Source: Massilia sp. NR 4-1
GTDB lineage: Bacteria; Pseudomonadota; Gammaproteobacteria; Burkholderiales; Burkholderiaceae_D
Assembly (NCBI RefSeq): GCF_001191005.1
Contig: NZ_CP012201.1
Coordinates: forward strand, 1,240,001 to 1,304,000
Reading direction: 5' to 3'
Length of the DNA stretch: 64,000 bases
Part shown: positions 17,159-26,490 of the stretch, in pieces
Position numbering within the stretch: position 1 is the stretch's first letter
Layout: each line of letters starts with the position of its first letter
Made by a program: the position numbers and the translations under genes
Notes under the pieces: model-generated
Seen by the model: the letters and a program-made list of their open reading frames with translations, nothing else
Told to the model about the DNA's origin: nothing
Databases searched by the model: none

Positions 17159-18069
17159 TATTTTTTGAGCCAGGGAGGGCGTCGATGCCATGCGTTTGCA
17201 TTCGTGACGAAGAGCGCTTGCGGGACCAGCTGCGGACCGAGGGATTTTGCGCGTACGAGGGAAAAGATCTGCTGCTGGGCGAGGATTTTGAGGCGGACAA
17301 ACAGGTGCTTGCCTCGGTATTCGAGGGGGGAGGCAGCGATGGGCCGGGCCGTTCCCGCTTCTACGGCCGCTACCTGCTCGGTCCCGCGTGGACCATCGAC
17401 ATGCTCGATCTTGCCGTCGGATCGCATGCGTTTTTGAGCTCGGACTACCGCCAGGGCGCCGATCTGAACCCCGAGCAGGGCGGCGCCCTGCGCAGTTATT
17501 TCCATCTGCCGCGCTCCTTGTGGAACAGCCGTCTGCTCAAGGAGCTGATCCTGTTCGATCTGAGCTTCGTTCCGCTGGCCGAGCTCTGGCCGAATGCCCG
17601 GCGCAACCCGCTGGTGGTGGGCGTGCACCTGATCCGTATGCATGCGGCCCCCGGCAGGCCGGCTTTGCCCACGCCCTCGGTTCCGCATCAGGACGGCGAG
17701 CCGTTTACCTGCATTCATCTGATCGCACGCCATGGAGCGCAGGGCGGCGTCAGCCAGGTGTTCCGCAACACACCGGTCGACAATGTCAGCCAGCGCGGGC
17801 CGCTGCTGGCGGAACTGACCTTGCGCGATATGTTCGACACGATGGTGGTGTGGGATAAGGAGGTCTTTCACCATGTGACGGCACTCGAAGCCGGGCCGGA
17901 ACAGGAGCAGGCCGTGCGCGATGTGCTGATCATCGACTTCTCGCCGCTGGAAGAGTGCCGCTTCAACGCGCGTGGCCAGATCGGCATCGCCGAAGGCAGC
18001 TTCCGGGCGGGATTGCGCGCGGCACCGCAGCAGTCGGAGGAGGCGCGCGGCGCCTCCATCGCAGCCTGA
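17155..18069 (+). CDS. 2-oxoglutarate/Fe(II)-dependent hydroxylase, amino-acid dioxygenase family
   Basis: A 304-residue protein resembling the 2OG-Fe dioxygenase family of free amino acid hydroxylases (PF10014, which includes the isoleucine 4-hydroxylase). The likely iron ligands are His and Asp in HQDGEP (near residue 182) and a later His in FHHVTAL (near 240). Its position directly after NRPS 1, with a 4-base ATGA overlap, suggests translational coupling and a tailoring role, probably hydroxylating the amino acid loaded by NRPS 1 or the bound product. A second candidate start at 17185 has its own purine-rich GGGAGGG, so the first ten residues are uncertain. Family assignment is by motif and general look; the substrate is unknown. 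Confidence 0.8.
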   Translation: MIFFEPGRASMPCVCIRDEERLRDQLRTEGFCAYEGKDLLLGEDFEADKQVLASVFEGGGSDGPGRSRFYGRYLLGPAWTIDMLDLAVGSHAFLSSDYRQGADLNPEQGGALRSYFHLPRSLWNSRLLKELILFDLSFVPLAELWPNARRNPLVVGVHLIRMHAAPGRPALPTPSVPHQDGEPFTCIHLIARHGAQGGVSQVFRNTPVDNVSQRGPLLAELTLRDMFDTMVVWDKEVFHHVTALEAGPEQEQAVRDVLIIDFSPLEECRFNARGQIGIAEGSFRAGLRAAPQQSEEARGASIAA

Positions 18070-18095
18070 GTGGAACAGTAGATAGAGAGGAAGGC

Positions 18096-19349
18096 ATGGA
18101 CGTAAAAAGAAACAAGCCAGAGCGGCGCCTGTTCGGCAAGCGCAATCTCCTGATCGCGGCGGGAGGACTGGCGCTGGCCGCCGCCGCCGGCGCCTTGGCC
18201 AGCCTCGACAAGGCCTTGCCTGCTGTACCAAAAGCCAATCTGTGGTTCGATACCGCGAGCCGGGGCGATATGGTGCGCGAAATCCGCATCAGCGGCACAT
18301 TGGTGCCGCGTGATGCGCGCTGGGTGACGGCCGGCGCCGCCGCCACGGTGCAGGAAGTGCTGGTCCAGCCGGGCGCCGCGGTGCAGGCCGACACCCTCAT
18401 TCTGCGGCTGGAAAACCAGGCGGTGCTGGCCAATCTGGCGAAGGCAAAGGCGGCGCGCGCCGGCGCCGAGGCCGATCTGGCGGCCAAGCGCAGTGAATTG
18501 ACCTCGCAGATGCTGGAGCAGAAAGCGGCTGTTGCATCAAGCCGGGCGAACTTCGAAATCAGCCGGGCCAAGGCCAAGTCCATCGCCGAGGCTTATGCCA
18601 TGGGTGCGGTGGCAAAGATCGATTTCGACAACAGCCAGATCACGCAGGAACAGAACCGCAATCTGCTGGATATCGCCCGCCAGCGCGAGGAATCCTTCGG
18701 CGCCAATACGGTGGCCCAGCTGCGCGCCGCCGAGGCCCAGCGCGACCAGGCGGCGAGCGCCCTGGCCGTCGCGCAGCAGGAGGCCGATGCCCTGAGCGTC
18801 AGGGCCGGCATCAACGGCATTCTGCAGCAATTGAGCGTGGAACCCGGACAGCAGGTGGCGGCCGGCGCCAGCCTGGCGCGGGTGGCGCGGCCGGCGCCTT
18901 TGATGGCGCGCCTGCAGGTGCCCGAGATCCAGGCGAAAGATCTGCGCCAGGGGTTGCCGGTACTGGTCGATACGCATAACGGCGAGGCCGAGGGAACGCT
19001 CACCCGCATCGACCCCGCCGTACGCAACGGCAGCGTGCTGGTGGACGTCAATTTTGCCGGCGAGCTGCCGGCCAGCGCCCGTCCCGATCTGTCGGTGGAC
19101 GGCCGCATCGTGCTCGACAAGCTGCGCAACGTGGTCAGCATCGCCCGCCCCATGACGGCTTCGGCGCGCGCCAGCGGCACCCTGTTTGTCCTGAATGCCG
19201 ACGGCGGCACCGCGCGCCGCCAGCACGTGGTCTATGGCGCCGCGTCCAGCGACCGGGTCGAAGTGGTGCAAGGCATCGCCCCTGGCGAACGGGTGATCCT
19301 GACCGATTTGAGCCGGTGGAATGCCTATCAGGCCTTGCGTCTGAACTGA
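18096..19349 (+). CDS. HlyD/MacA-type periplasmic adaptor of an ABC exporter
   Basis: A 417-residue membrane-fusion protein bridging the inner-membrane ABC transporter and the outer-membrane channel. It has a basic N-terminus followed by one membrane anchor (residues about 18-37), a biotinyl-lipoyl-like half (VQEVLVQPGAAVQ), a long Ala/Gln/Glu-rich coiled-coil hairpin (about 110-225), the matching lipoyl half (GILQQLSVEPGQQV) and a beta-barrel/membrane-proximal tail. The start at 18096 was chosen over longer in-frame options because AGAGAGGAAGG-like purines lie just upstream. The ATPase and permease follow, then the PPTase and a TolC-like gene, so the adaptor most likely belongs to the exporter for the polyketide-peptide product. 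Confidence 0.9.
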   Translation: MDVKRNKPERRLFGKRNLLIAAGGLALAAAAGALASLDKALPAVPKANLWFDTASRGDMVREIRISGTLVPRDARWVTAGAAATVQEVLVQPGAAVQADTLILRLENQAVLANLAKAKAARAGAEADLAAKRSELTSQMLEQKAAVASSRANFEISRAKAKSIAEAYAMGAVAKIDFDNSQITQEQNRNLLDIARQREESFGANTVAQLRAAEAQRDQAASALAVAQQEADALSVRAGINGILQQLSVEPGQQVAAGASLARVARPAPLMARLQVPEIQAKDLRQGLPVLVDTHNGEAEGTLTRIDPAVRNGSVLVDVNFAGELPASARPDLSVDGRIVLDKLRNVVSIARPMTASARASGTLFVLNADGGTARRQHVVYGAASSDRVEVVQGIAPGERVILTDLSRWNAYQALRLN

Positions 19350-19400
19350 GCCGGCGCAGCCTGTCCGAGTCAATCCATATTGTTCAGCAGAGAGAGAACC

Positions 19401-20165
19401 ATGAAAACGCCAGGCATCCACCAAAACGCCGCTCCCGTCATCGCCATCGACGGCCTGAGCAAAGTATTCCAGACCGACGATCTTGAAACCCATGCGCTGC
19501 AGGAGGTCTCCTTGACCATCGCCGCCGGCGATTTCGTCGCCATCACCGGCCCTTCAGGCTGCGGCAAGTCCACGCTGCTCTCGGTTCTGGGGCTGCTGGA
19601 CGCCCCCAGCGCCGGCCGCTACAGCCTGAATGGACGCGATGTGGCGGTGCTGGCGGCACGCGAGCGCGCCGCCATACGCAACCAGGAAGTCGGTTTCATC
19701 TTTCAGTCCTTCAACCTGATCGCCGACCTGTCGGTGGAAGACAATGTGGGGTTGCCGCTGACTTACCGCGCGGGGCTGGACAAGGCGGAACGGCAGCGGC
19801 GCATCCGCGAAGCGCTCGAGATGGTGGGCATGAGCCATCGGCTGAAACACTATCCCGCCCAGCTTTCCGGCGGCCAGCAGCAGCGCGTGGCCGTCGCCCG
19901 CGCACTGGCGGGGCAGCCTGCCATCCTGCTGGCCGACGAGCCTACCGGCAATCTCGATAGCCGCAACGGCGAGGCGGTGATGACGCTGCTGGAAGAACTG
20001 CATGCCGCCGGCAGCACCCTGTGCATGGTGACACACGACCAGCGTTTTGCCGAACGCGCGGGCCGCATTGTCCATATGTTCGACGGTCGCACAGTCGATG
20101 CGGCGGCCTTCGAACGCCTGTGCCATGAGGATGGCGTATCGCTGCCTCGCGCGCGCGCCGGCTGA
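19401..20165 (+). CDS. ABC transporter ATPase, MacB/LolD type
   Basis: A 254-residue nucleotide-binding subunit with Walker A GPSGCGKST (near residue 50), signature LSGGQQQR, Walker B ILLADEP and switch His in VTHDQ. The GFIFQSFNLI stretch is typical of the LolD/MacB/FtsE group, which works with FtsX-fold permeases by mechanotransmission. That fits the FtsX-type permease encoded 63 bases downstream. The start at 19401 follows an AGAGAGA purine run; a longer frame from 19380 lacks one. It should power export together with the adaptor before it. Confidence 0.93.
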   Translation: MKTPGIHQNAAPVIAIDGLSKVFQTDDLETHALQEVSLTIAAGDFVAITGPSGCGKSTLLSVLGLLDAPSAGRYSLNGRDVAVLAARERAAIRNQEVGFIFQSFNLIADLSVEDNVGLPLTYRAGLDKAERQRRIREALEMVGMSHRLKHYPAQLSGGQQQRVAVARALAGQPAILLADEPTGNLDSRNGEAVMTLLEELHAAGSTLCMVTHDQRFAERAGRIVHMFDGRTVDAAAFERLCHEDGVSLPRARAG

Positions 20166-20228
20166 AAGGCCGCGGCGTGACGAGCAAAGACGGCTATTCC
20201 GTGCAAGCAGCTGAGGGAAGGAGCAAGT

Positions 20229-22679
20229 ATGCGATTTGATGTACTGATGGATGAAGTGCGGCAGTCCTGGCGCGCTTTGCTGCGCAAACCGGCCTATCTG
20301 GTGCTGGCCTGCCTGACGCTGGCCTTGGGCGTGGCGGCCTGCGCCGGCGTATTCGCCTTGGTCAGGGCCAGTCTGCTGGCGCCGATCGCTGTGCCGCAGA
20401 TCGAGCGGGTGGTGGTGCTGGGACCGTTCGACGGCCAGCAGAGCGCCGGCGGCATGGCGCCTATCCAGTTCGCCCATCTGAACGGCCTGGCGGGCGTGGA
20501 AGAACTGGGCATCGCCGCGCCCGCCCGCAGCACGGTCAGCATCCAGAACGGGGAACGCGCGCTGGCCGCCACCAGCTGGCAGATGAGCGACGGCTTCCTG
20601 CGGGCGCTGGGCATGCCCATGGCGCTGGGCCGCGGCTTCAACGCCGAGGAAAGCCGGCCGGACGGGGCGGCGGCGGCCATCATCAGCCATGGTTATTGGC
20701 AGCAGTACTTTGGCGGCCAGCCCGATGCGCTGGGACGCCTGGTGCGTATCGACGGCCGCAGCGTGCCGATCACCGGCGTGCTGCCCGCCGATTTTCCGTT
20801 CCGCGATGTCGATCTGCTGTTGCCCCTGGCGTTCGATCCGAACAAGCTCAACTGGGCGGGCAGCTACCAGGTGCTGGCGCGCTTGCAGCCGGGCGTGGCG
20901 CATGCCGCCGCCGCGGCCGCAGTGACGGCCCGCATGCGCCCCCTGGACGCCGAATACAAGATGGAGCGCTTCGGCAAGCACGCGGTATATGCGGCCCAAC
21001 CGCTCGAACAGGCATTACGCGCGCGCACCGGTGCGCAGGACGTGCTGCTGCTGTTTGCCGCCAGCGCCGCCGTGCTGCTGCTGATCGTGCTGGTGAACCT
21101 TTCGAATCTGGCCCTGCTGCGAATACTGTCGCGCAGCCATGACGCGGCGGTGCGCAGCGCGCTGGGCGCACCGCCATTGCGTCTGCTGCTGCCGGCCATC
21201 GCCGATCAGTTGCCGGTCGCCCTGCTGGGAAGCGCGTTGGGCCTGGGCCTGGCTGCGTTCGCGCTGCGTACAGCGGCCAGCGTGATTCCACCGCAATGGT
21301 TTATCAGCGCCGTGGCGCGGCCGGAGCTGGATGCGGCGAGTGTCGCGCTCGCGCTGCTGCTGGCCGTTGCCGTCGTCGCCATGGCTTTGCTGATCGGCGC
21401 CTGGCGCGCCCGCCTCATCGATCTGCGCGAGACGCTGGCCGGGGGCGGCCGGGCCGGAATAGGACGCAAGAGCAGCCGGCTGGGGGGCGCGCTGGTGATC
21501 TTGCAGGCAGGGCTGGCAACCTTGCTACTGTTGCTGGCCGCCCTGTGCGCACGTACCTTGTGGAACTCGAGCCAGGTCGAATATGGCTTTGACGGCGAGC
21601 AGGTGCTGGTCTTCCATATCAAACCGGACCGCCGCACCTATCCGGACCAGCGCGCCGTCATGACCATGGCCGATTCCCTGGTCCTGCGCCTGCAAGCCAT
21701 GCCGGGCGCCGTACGGGCAGCCTACGGCACCAATATTCCCGCCAGCGGCACCGATCATAACGACACCGCGCCGTACATCACCGCCAGCGGCGCTGTGCTG
21801 GACGCGATCACCTCCTACCTGATCAGCCCCGGTTATCTGGAGGTGCTCGGCATCGATATGGAGCAGGGACGCCTCTTCGATGCCACCCATGGCGCCAATG
21901 CCGATTCCATCATCGTTTCGGCCGAGCTGCGGCAGGCGGCTCCGGCCAGCGCCGCCCTGGGCGGCAAGCTGTCCTTGCCCTATAAGGCGGTCAATCCCGC
22001 CTGGGCCGATTTCCCGCTGCAGATCCGCGGCGTCAGCAAGGGCGTGCGCGCCTACGGGCCGAACCGCGATATGCCTCCCATCGTCTGGATTCCCTTCCAA
22101 GCCAATACCGCGATCCTGTATGAGCTTTGGCGCGATGCCGACAATCTGTATTTCCTGATCAAGGTCAAAGGGGATCCGCTTTCGTACGCGGGCGCCGTGG
22201 AGCAGGCGGTACACGACATTGCGCCCACCTTGTCGGTGGCGCGTCTGCAGCCGGTGAGCGAATACCAGTCGGCCAATCTGGCGCAGCAGCGGCTCAATCT
22301 GGCCCTGATCCTGGTGTTCGCGGCGGCCGCCTTGCTGCTGTCATCGGTGGGACTGTATTCGGTCATGGCCGTGAACGTGGCCAATCGCCGCCACGAGCTG
22401 GGCATCCGCGCGGCATTGGGCGCACAGCCCATGCGCCTACTGCGCGAAGTGCTGGTCAGCGGCGCCCGGCAGCTGGCGTGCGGACTGGTACTGGGACTGG
22501 CGGCGGCTTTCGCGGCCTCACGCCTGATCCAGCGCTTCCTGTTCGGCGTAAACACGGCCGATCCTGCAGCTATCCTGCTGATCTTGCTCGTTCTTCTGGC
22601 GGCAGGGCTGCTGGCCTGCCTTGGACCGGCACTGCGCGCTGCGCGCGTGTCGCCGATGCAGGCGCTGCGCAACGAGTAG
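20229..22679 (+). CDS. ABC transporter permease with duplicated FtsX/MacB cores
   Basis: An 816-residue permease built from two MacB_PCD + FtsX units in tandem. Hydrophobic segments lie near residues 20-42, 275-300, 325-350, 375-395, 415-440 (repeat junction), 695-720, 745-770 and 780-805, with large extracytoplasmic domains between. The N-terminus (LTLALGVAACAGVFALV) is typical of the duplicated-permease group, which needs no dimer partner. It should pair with the MacB-type ATPase upstream. AGGGAAGGAG precedes the ATG. The gene ends four bases before the PPTase start, consistent with one long transcript. Confidence 0.9.
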   Translation: MRFDVLMDEVRQSWRALLRKPAYLVLACLTLALGVAACAGVFALVRASLLAPIAVPQIERVVVLGPFDGQQSAGGMAPIQFAHLNGLAGVEELGIAAPARSTVSIQNGERALAATSWQMSDGFLRALGMPMALGRGFNAEESRPDGAAAAIISHGYWQQYFGGQPDALGRLVRIDGRSVPITGVLPADFPFRDVDLLLPLAFDPNKLNWAGSYQVLARLQPGVAHAAAAAAVTARMRPLDAEYKMERFGKHAVYAAQPLEQALRARTGAQDVLLLFAASAAVLLLIVLVNLSNLALLRILSRSHDAAVRSALGAPPLRLLLPAIADQLPVALLGSALGLGLAAFALRTAASVIPPQWFISAVARPELDAASVALALLLAVAVVAMALLIGAWRARLIDLRETLAGGGRAGIGRKSSRLGGALVILQAGLATLLLLLAALCARTLWNSSQVEYGFDGEQVLVFHIKPDRRTYPDQRAVMTMADSLVLRLQAMPGAVRAAYGTNIPASGTDHNDTAPYITASGAVLDAITSYLISPGYLEVLGIDMEQGRLFDATHGANADSIIVSAELRQAAPASAALGGKLSLPYKAVNPAWADFPLQIRGVSKGVRAYGPNRDMPPIVWIPFQANTAILYELWRDADNLYFLIKVKGDPLSYAGAVEQAVHDIAPTLSVARLQPVSEYQSANLAQQRLNLALILVFAAAALLLSSVGLYSVMAVNVANRRHELGIRAALGAQPMRLLREVLVSGARQLACGLVLGLAAAFAASRLIQRFLFGVNTADPAAILLILLVLLAAGLLACLGPALRAARVSPMQALRNE

Positions 22680-22683
22680 GCCG

Positions 22684-23535
22684 ATGACTCTCTTGCACAC
22701 CCCGCCGGCTCCCGCCTGCGCCACGGCGCTGCTGGACCTGCGCATGCTGCCGCTGCTGGCGGAGCAGGCCGCGGCCATTTTCTGGCTGCCGCTGGTGCAG
22801 GTGGACGAAGCGTTGTTTGGCACCGCTTGCGCGCTGCTGTCGGACGCGGAGCGGCGGCGGCTGGACAGCTACCGCTTCCAGCGCAACAAGTTGCAGCATG
22901 GCATGGGCCGTGCCTTGCTGCGTCTGGCGCTGGCGCGCGAGTGCCATTGCGCGCCGCGGGAGATTGAGCTGGTCCCGGACTGCCAGGGCAAACCGAGGAT
23001 GGCTGCACCCGAGCCGATCGCCTTCAGCATTTCGCACTGCGAGGGCCATGTTGCCGTTGCGTTGAGCCGGCTGCCGCGCATCGGCGTGGATATCGAAGAC
23101 AGCGCGGCGCCGCAGGCTGGCTACGACGCGGTTGCCCGCCGCAGTTTCTCGGCGCGGGAATATGACTGGATTCGCACTGCCGATACCGGCGGATTCGCGC
23201 GTTTCATCGAGTTATGGACCTTGAAGGAGGCGTATCTGAAAGCGCTCGGCGCAGGCCTGAGCAAGCCGATGACGGACTGCGAGTTCCTGCCTGGCGCCAC
23301 CGCAATGCAATTCCTGGAGCGCCGGCCGGAATGTCAAGCCGCCGGCTGGCATTTCGCGCAGTACCGGGTGGCGCCGGCCTGCCGCATCAGCCTTGCCGTC
23401 GAGGCGTCCGCGCCGGCAAAGCTTGCGCTGTACTGCGCGGATGCGCGCCATGGCTGGCAGGCGCTGGATGCCGGCCTGCTGCACAGTGTCCATATGCCCG
23501 CTGCCTCCGGCACGCCCGGCGGCGCGGTAGCATGA
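22684..23535 (+). CDS. 4'-phosphopantetheinyl transferase, Sfp type
   Basis: A 283-residue enzyme that should convert apo carrier domains to the holo form by moving phosphopantetheine from CoA to the Ser of GGxS motifs. The signature motifs are present: FSISHCEGHVAVA, the Mg-binding GVDIED, and the WTLKEAYLKALGAGL helix. The start at 22684 (MTLLHT) lies four bases after the permease stop; a longer frame opening at 22621 lies inside the permease gene and was not used. Its presence in the operon means the cluster carries its own activation enzyme for the PKS and NRPS carriers. Confidence 0.93.
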   Translation: MTLLHTPPAPACATALLDLRMLPLLAEQAAAIFWLPLVQVDEALFGTACALLSDAERRRLDSYRFQRNKLQHGMGRALLRLALARECHCAPREIELVPDCQGKPRMAAPEPIAFSISHCEGHVAVALSRLPRIGVDIEDSAAPQAGYDAVARRSFSAREYDWIRTADTGGFARFIELWTLKEAYLKALGAGLSKPMTDCEFLPGATAMQFLERRPECQAAGWHFAQYRVAPACRISLAVEASAPAKLALYCADARHGWQALDAGLLHSVHMPAASGTPGGAVA

Positions 23536-23565
23536 AACGTTTTCGATGAAAGGAACAGCCGATCG

Positions 23566-24906
23566 ATGAAGGCCCGCAGCAAACACCAACGTCCCCATTC
23601 GCCGCGCGCCGGCGTCATTTTGACCAGCCTGGCCATGCTGGTTGCGATGCCGGCCCAATCCACGGACTTGCTGGAAACATATGCGCTGGCCCGCAGCGCC
23701 GATCCGACGCTGCAGCAGGCCGCCTCGGAACAGACAGCCGCCCAGGAAAGCATCGGGGTCGCGCTTGGGCCGCTGCTGCCGCAGCTGGCGGCCGGAGTTC
23801 AGTTGAAGCGCGTCCAGCGCGATATGGCCGATCTGGGAAAACCAGGGCGCAGCAGCAGCCGTGAGCCTGTCCTGACGCTGAGCCAGACCCTGCTCGACGG
23901 CCGCCAATATGCGACGCTGCGCTCCAGCCGGGCGCAGGCGGCAAGCCAGGAATCGGCGTATCAGGCCGAGGTTCAAGCTTTGCCGGTGCGCGTGGCGAGC
24001 GCCTATTTCAACGTGCTGCTGGCGACCGAAATGCTGGGCTATGCGCAGGCGAACGAAGATGCCTTCGGCGAGCAGGTGCGCAACGCGGATGGGCGCTATC
24101 GCTCAGGTCTGTCGGCCCAGGTGGAGGTGGTGCAGGCGCGCGCCTACCACACCTCGGCCAAATCGAACACGATCAACGCCAGGACCACCTTGGACGCGGC
24201 GCGCGAATCGCTGTCGCGGATCACCGGTGCGCCCACCGGGGAATTGAAGATGCTGCGCGACGAGGCCCCGGCCGTACCGCCGCAGCCAGCCAGCGCCGAA
24301 GCCTGGGTGGCCATGGCATTGCAGCACAATCCTGTTTTGCGGTCCTTGCGCGACAAACTGGAAGCGGCCGAACACGATATCGGCGGCGCGCGCGCCGGCC
24401 ATCTGCCGACGCTGAGCGCCAGCGTCAGCCTTGGGCGCCACAGCACCTGGCCGGACGACACGAGTGGCAACGACGGCCGCCGCGCAACGGCGGTGGGTCT
24501 GGCGCTGAATTTCCCTCTGTTTGCGGGCGGCGCCGTGCAGGCCGAGGTGAAACGCAAGACCGCTTTGCGCGAAGCAGCGCGCCAGAGCCTGGAGTTCGGC
24601 CGCCGCCAGGTGGTGGCCGATGTGAGGAATGCTTACAGTAGCGTGCAGGCTGGCGTGCAGCAGATCGCCGAGGCGCGCCAGGCGGTGGAGGCGGCCAGCG
24701 GCGCGCTGGCCTCGACCCGGGTCGGTAAGCAGAGCGGCACCCAGTCCATGACGGATGTTCTGCTGGCGATCCAGTTGCTGACAGGGCAAAAAATCGCCTA
24801 CGCCCAGGCGCGCCACAAGCTGGTGCTCGACATTCTGCAGCTGAAGCAGGATGCCGGCCAGGTGGGAGAGGCCGATCTGGCGGAAATCAACACCCAATTG
24901 CGATGA
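23566..24906 (+). CDS. TolC-family outer-membrane efflux channel
   Basis: A 446-residue outer-membrane factor with a basic N-terminus and hydrophobic export signal (VILTSLAMLVAMPAQS, probable cleavage near residue 31). Two repeats of long Ala/Gln/Glu-rich helices with short beta-strand segments follow, typical of the TolC alpha-barrel (LLETYALARSADPTL at the start; a second copy around 310-440). With the adaptor, ATPase and permease upstream it completes a tripartite export system. The stop overlaps the region where the GH13 gene begins. GGAAC-type purines precede the ATG at 23566. Confidence 0.9.
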   Translation: MKARSKHQRPHSPRAGVILTSLAMLVAMPAQSTDLLETYALARSADPTLQQAASEQTAAQESIGVALGPLLPQLAAGVQLKRVQRDMADLGKPGRSSSREPVLTLSQTLLDGRQYATLRSSRAQAASQESAYQAEVQALPVRVASAYFNVLLATEMLGYAQANEDAFGEQVRNADGRYRSGLSAQVEVVQARAYHTSAKSNTINARTTLDAARESLSRITGAPTGELKMLRDEAPAVPPQPASAEAWVAMALQHNPVLRSLRDKLEAAEHDIGGARAGHLPTLSASVSLGRHSTWPDDTSGNDGRRATAVGLALNFPLFAGGAVQAEVKRKTALREAARQSLEFGRRQVVADVRNAYSSVQAGVQQIAEARQAVEAASGALASTRVGKQSGTQSMTDVLLAIQLLTGQKIAYAQARHKLVLDILQLKQDAGQVGEADLAEINTQLR

Positions 24907-24914
24907 GGCCATCC

Positions 24915-26486
24915 ATGCCCACCCATTCCCCTATGGCCGGCGACTTTGCCGACAACCCTATCGTCTACCATCTGCTGACGGACCGCTTCGCGCCGCCACC
25001 GCGCCAACGCGGCGCCGAGGAAATCGGCGATTTTCACGGCGGGAAGCTGAGCGGCGTCACGCGCAAGCTGGAGGAAGGCTGGTTTGCCCGCCTCGGCGTC
25101 AATGCCATTCTGATTTCCGCCCCTTACCAGCAGATCCTAGGCTGGATTCCGGGCGGGGAGGGGGCGTTCCGCCACTACGCCTACCATGGCTATTTCGCCC
25201 TGGACTATACGGTAATGGACGAGCGCATCGGCTGCGAGGCCGACTTGCGGGAACTGGTCGCCAGCGCCCACCGCCAGGGTATCCGCGTGCTGCTGGATGT
25301 GGTGATGAACCACCCGGGTTACGGCGACCTGGAAAGCCTGGATGCCTGCGGCGTCGACGTGCTGCGGCCCGGCTGGCGGGCTGCCACGCCGGGTAATTAT
25401 CACGACTACATCGATTTTGACAGCACGGCCTTCCAGCAATGGTGGGGAGCGGACTGGGTGCGCGCCGGCCTGCCCGGCTACCAGCCTGGTGGAACGGACG
25501 ATCTGACGATGTCGCTGGCCGGCCTGCCGGATTTCCGTACCGAGAGTGCCGAGTGGGTCGCGCTACCGCCTTTCCTGGCGCGCAAGCCCGATACCCGGGC
25601 GATCGAACTGCCCCAGGCCACGGTGCGCACCTATCTGATCGCGTGGCTGGCGGACTGGGTGCGGCGCTTCGGCATCGACGGTTTTCGCTGCGACTCGGCC
25701 AAGCATGTGGAGCTTGACGCCTGGCTGGAGCTGAAGCAGGTCGCCTGCCGCGCCCGCGAGCAGCATGGGGCGGAACCTTTCTGGATGCTGGGCGAGGTGT
25801 TCGGACACGGTATTGAACGCAACCATTATTTCGACTTTGGCTTCGATAGCCTGTTGAATTTTCACTTCCAGCACCATCTTGCCGGCGCCGCGTCGCTGGA
25901 GGCGCTCTTCGACGACTATGCCGGCAAGCTGGCGGGAAGGCCCGGCTACAACGTGCTCTCCTACATCTCCTCGCATGACACGCAGCTGTTCGACCGCTCG
26001 GACCTGATGCGGGCCGGCACCGCGCTGCTCCTGTCTCCGGGTGGCGTGCTGGTTTTCTACGGCGATGAAACCGCGCGCCCGCCCGGCCACGCGACGCCGG
26101 CCGATGCCACGCAGGCGACGCGTTCGGATATGAATTGGCAGGACATCGATGAGCAGAATCTGGCGCATTGGCGCAAGCTGGGCCAGTTCCGCCAGCGGCA
26201 TGTCGCCATCGCCCGTGGAAGGCACAGCATGACGGGCGATGGGCCATACAGCTTTACCCGTGCCGACGCGGCATCGGGGGACAAGGTGCTGGTGGCGCTC
26301 GATTGCGCCGGCCTCACGCGCTTGCGAACGTCCGGGGTTTTCGCCGAGGGGGAGGCGGTGCGGGATGCGTATTCAGGCTGGCGCGGCCGGGTGCAGGACG
26401 GCCACGTATGCCTGCATGCAGACCGCGTCGTTCTGCTGGAAACGGACGATGTTTCGCAAGCCGATACTTTAACTACAATCGCGTGA
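24915..26486 (+). CDS. GH13 alpha-amylase-family glycoside hydrolase (MalS-like)
   Basis: A 523-residue (beta/alpha)8 enzyme of glycoside hydrolase family 13. The four conserved regions are visible: DVVMNHPGY, GFRCDSAKH (nucleophile Asp), MLGEVF (acid/base Glu) and SYISSHDTQ (transition-state Asp), so the triad is intact. The early sequence (YHLLTDRF, HYAYHGYFALDYTVMD) resembles the E. coli periplasmic amylase MalS group, but here there is no signal peptide and no N-terminal extension, so the enzyme is probably cytoplasmic. The start at 24915 has GAGG six bases upstream; an ATG at 24903, overlapping the tolC-like stop, has none. Why a glucan-acting enzyme sits in this operon is unclear; it may pair with the following glycosyltransferase. 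Confidence 0.85.
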   Translation: MPTHSPMAGDFADNPIVYHLLTDRFAPPPRQRGAEEIGDFHGGKLSGVTRKLEEGWFARLGVNAILISAPYQQILGWIPGGEGAFRHYAYHGYFALDYTVMDERIGCEADLRELVASAHRQGIRVLLDVVMNHPGYGDLESLDACGVDVLRPGWRAATPGNYHDYIDFDSTAFQQWWGADWVRAGLPGYQPGGTDDLTMSLAGLPDFRTESAEWVALPPFLARKPDTRAIELPQATVRTYLIAWLADWVRRFGIDGFRCDSAKHVELDAWLELKQVACRAREQHGAEPFWMLGEVFGHGIERNHYFDFGFDSLLNFHFQHHLAGAASLEALFDDYAGKLAGRPGYNVLSYISSHDTQLFDRSDLMRAGTALLLSPGGVLVFYGDETARPPGHATPADATQATRSDMNWQDIDEQNLAHWRKLGQFRQRHVAIARGRHSMTGDGPYSFTRADAASGDKVLVALDCAGLTRLRTSGVFAEGEAVRDAYSGWRGRVQDGHVCLHADRVVLLETDDVSQADTLTTIA

Positions 26487-26490
26487 GTGC

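Noticed and set aside
17140..17160. Possible frameshift at the end of NRPS 1 causing loss of its last A-domain part and carrier
   Set aside because: The A domain is already degenerate 1 kb earlier, no carrier or A8-A10 remnant was found in other frames downstream, and the stop is overlapped by a well-placed start.
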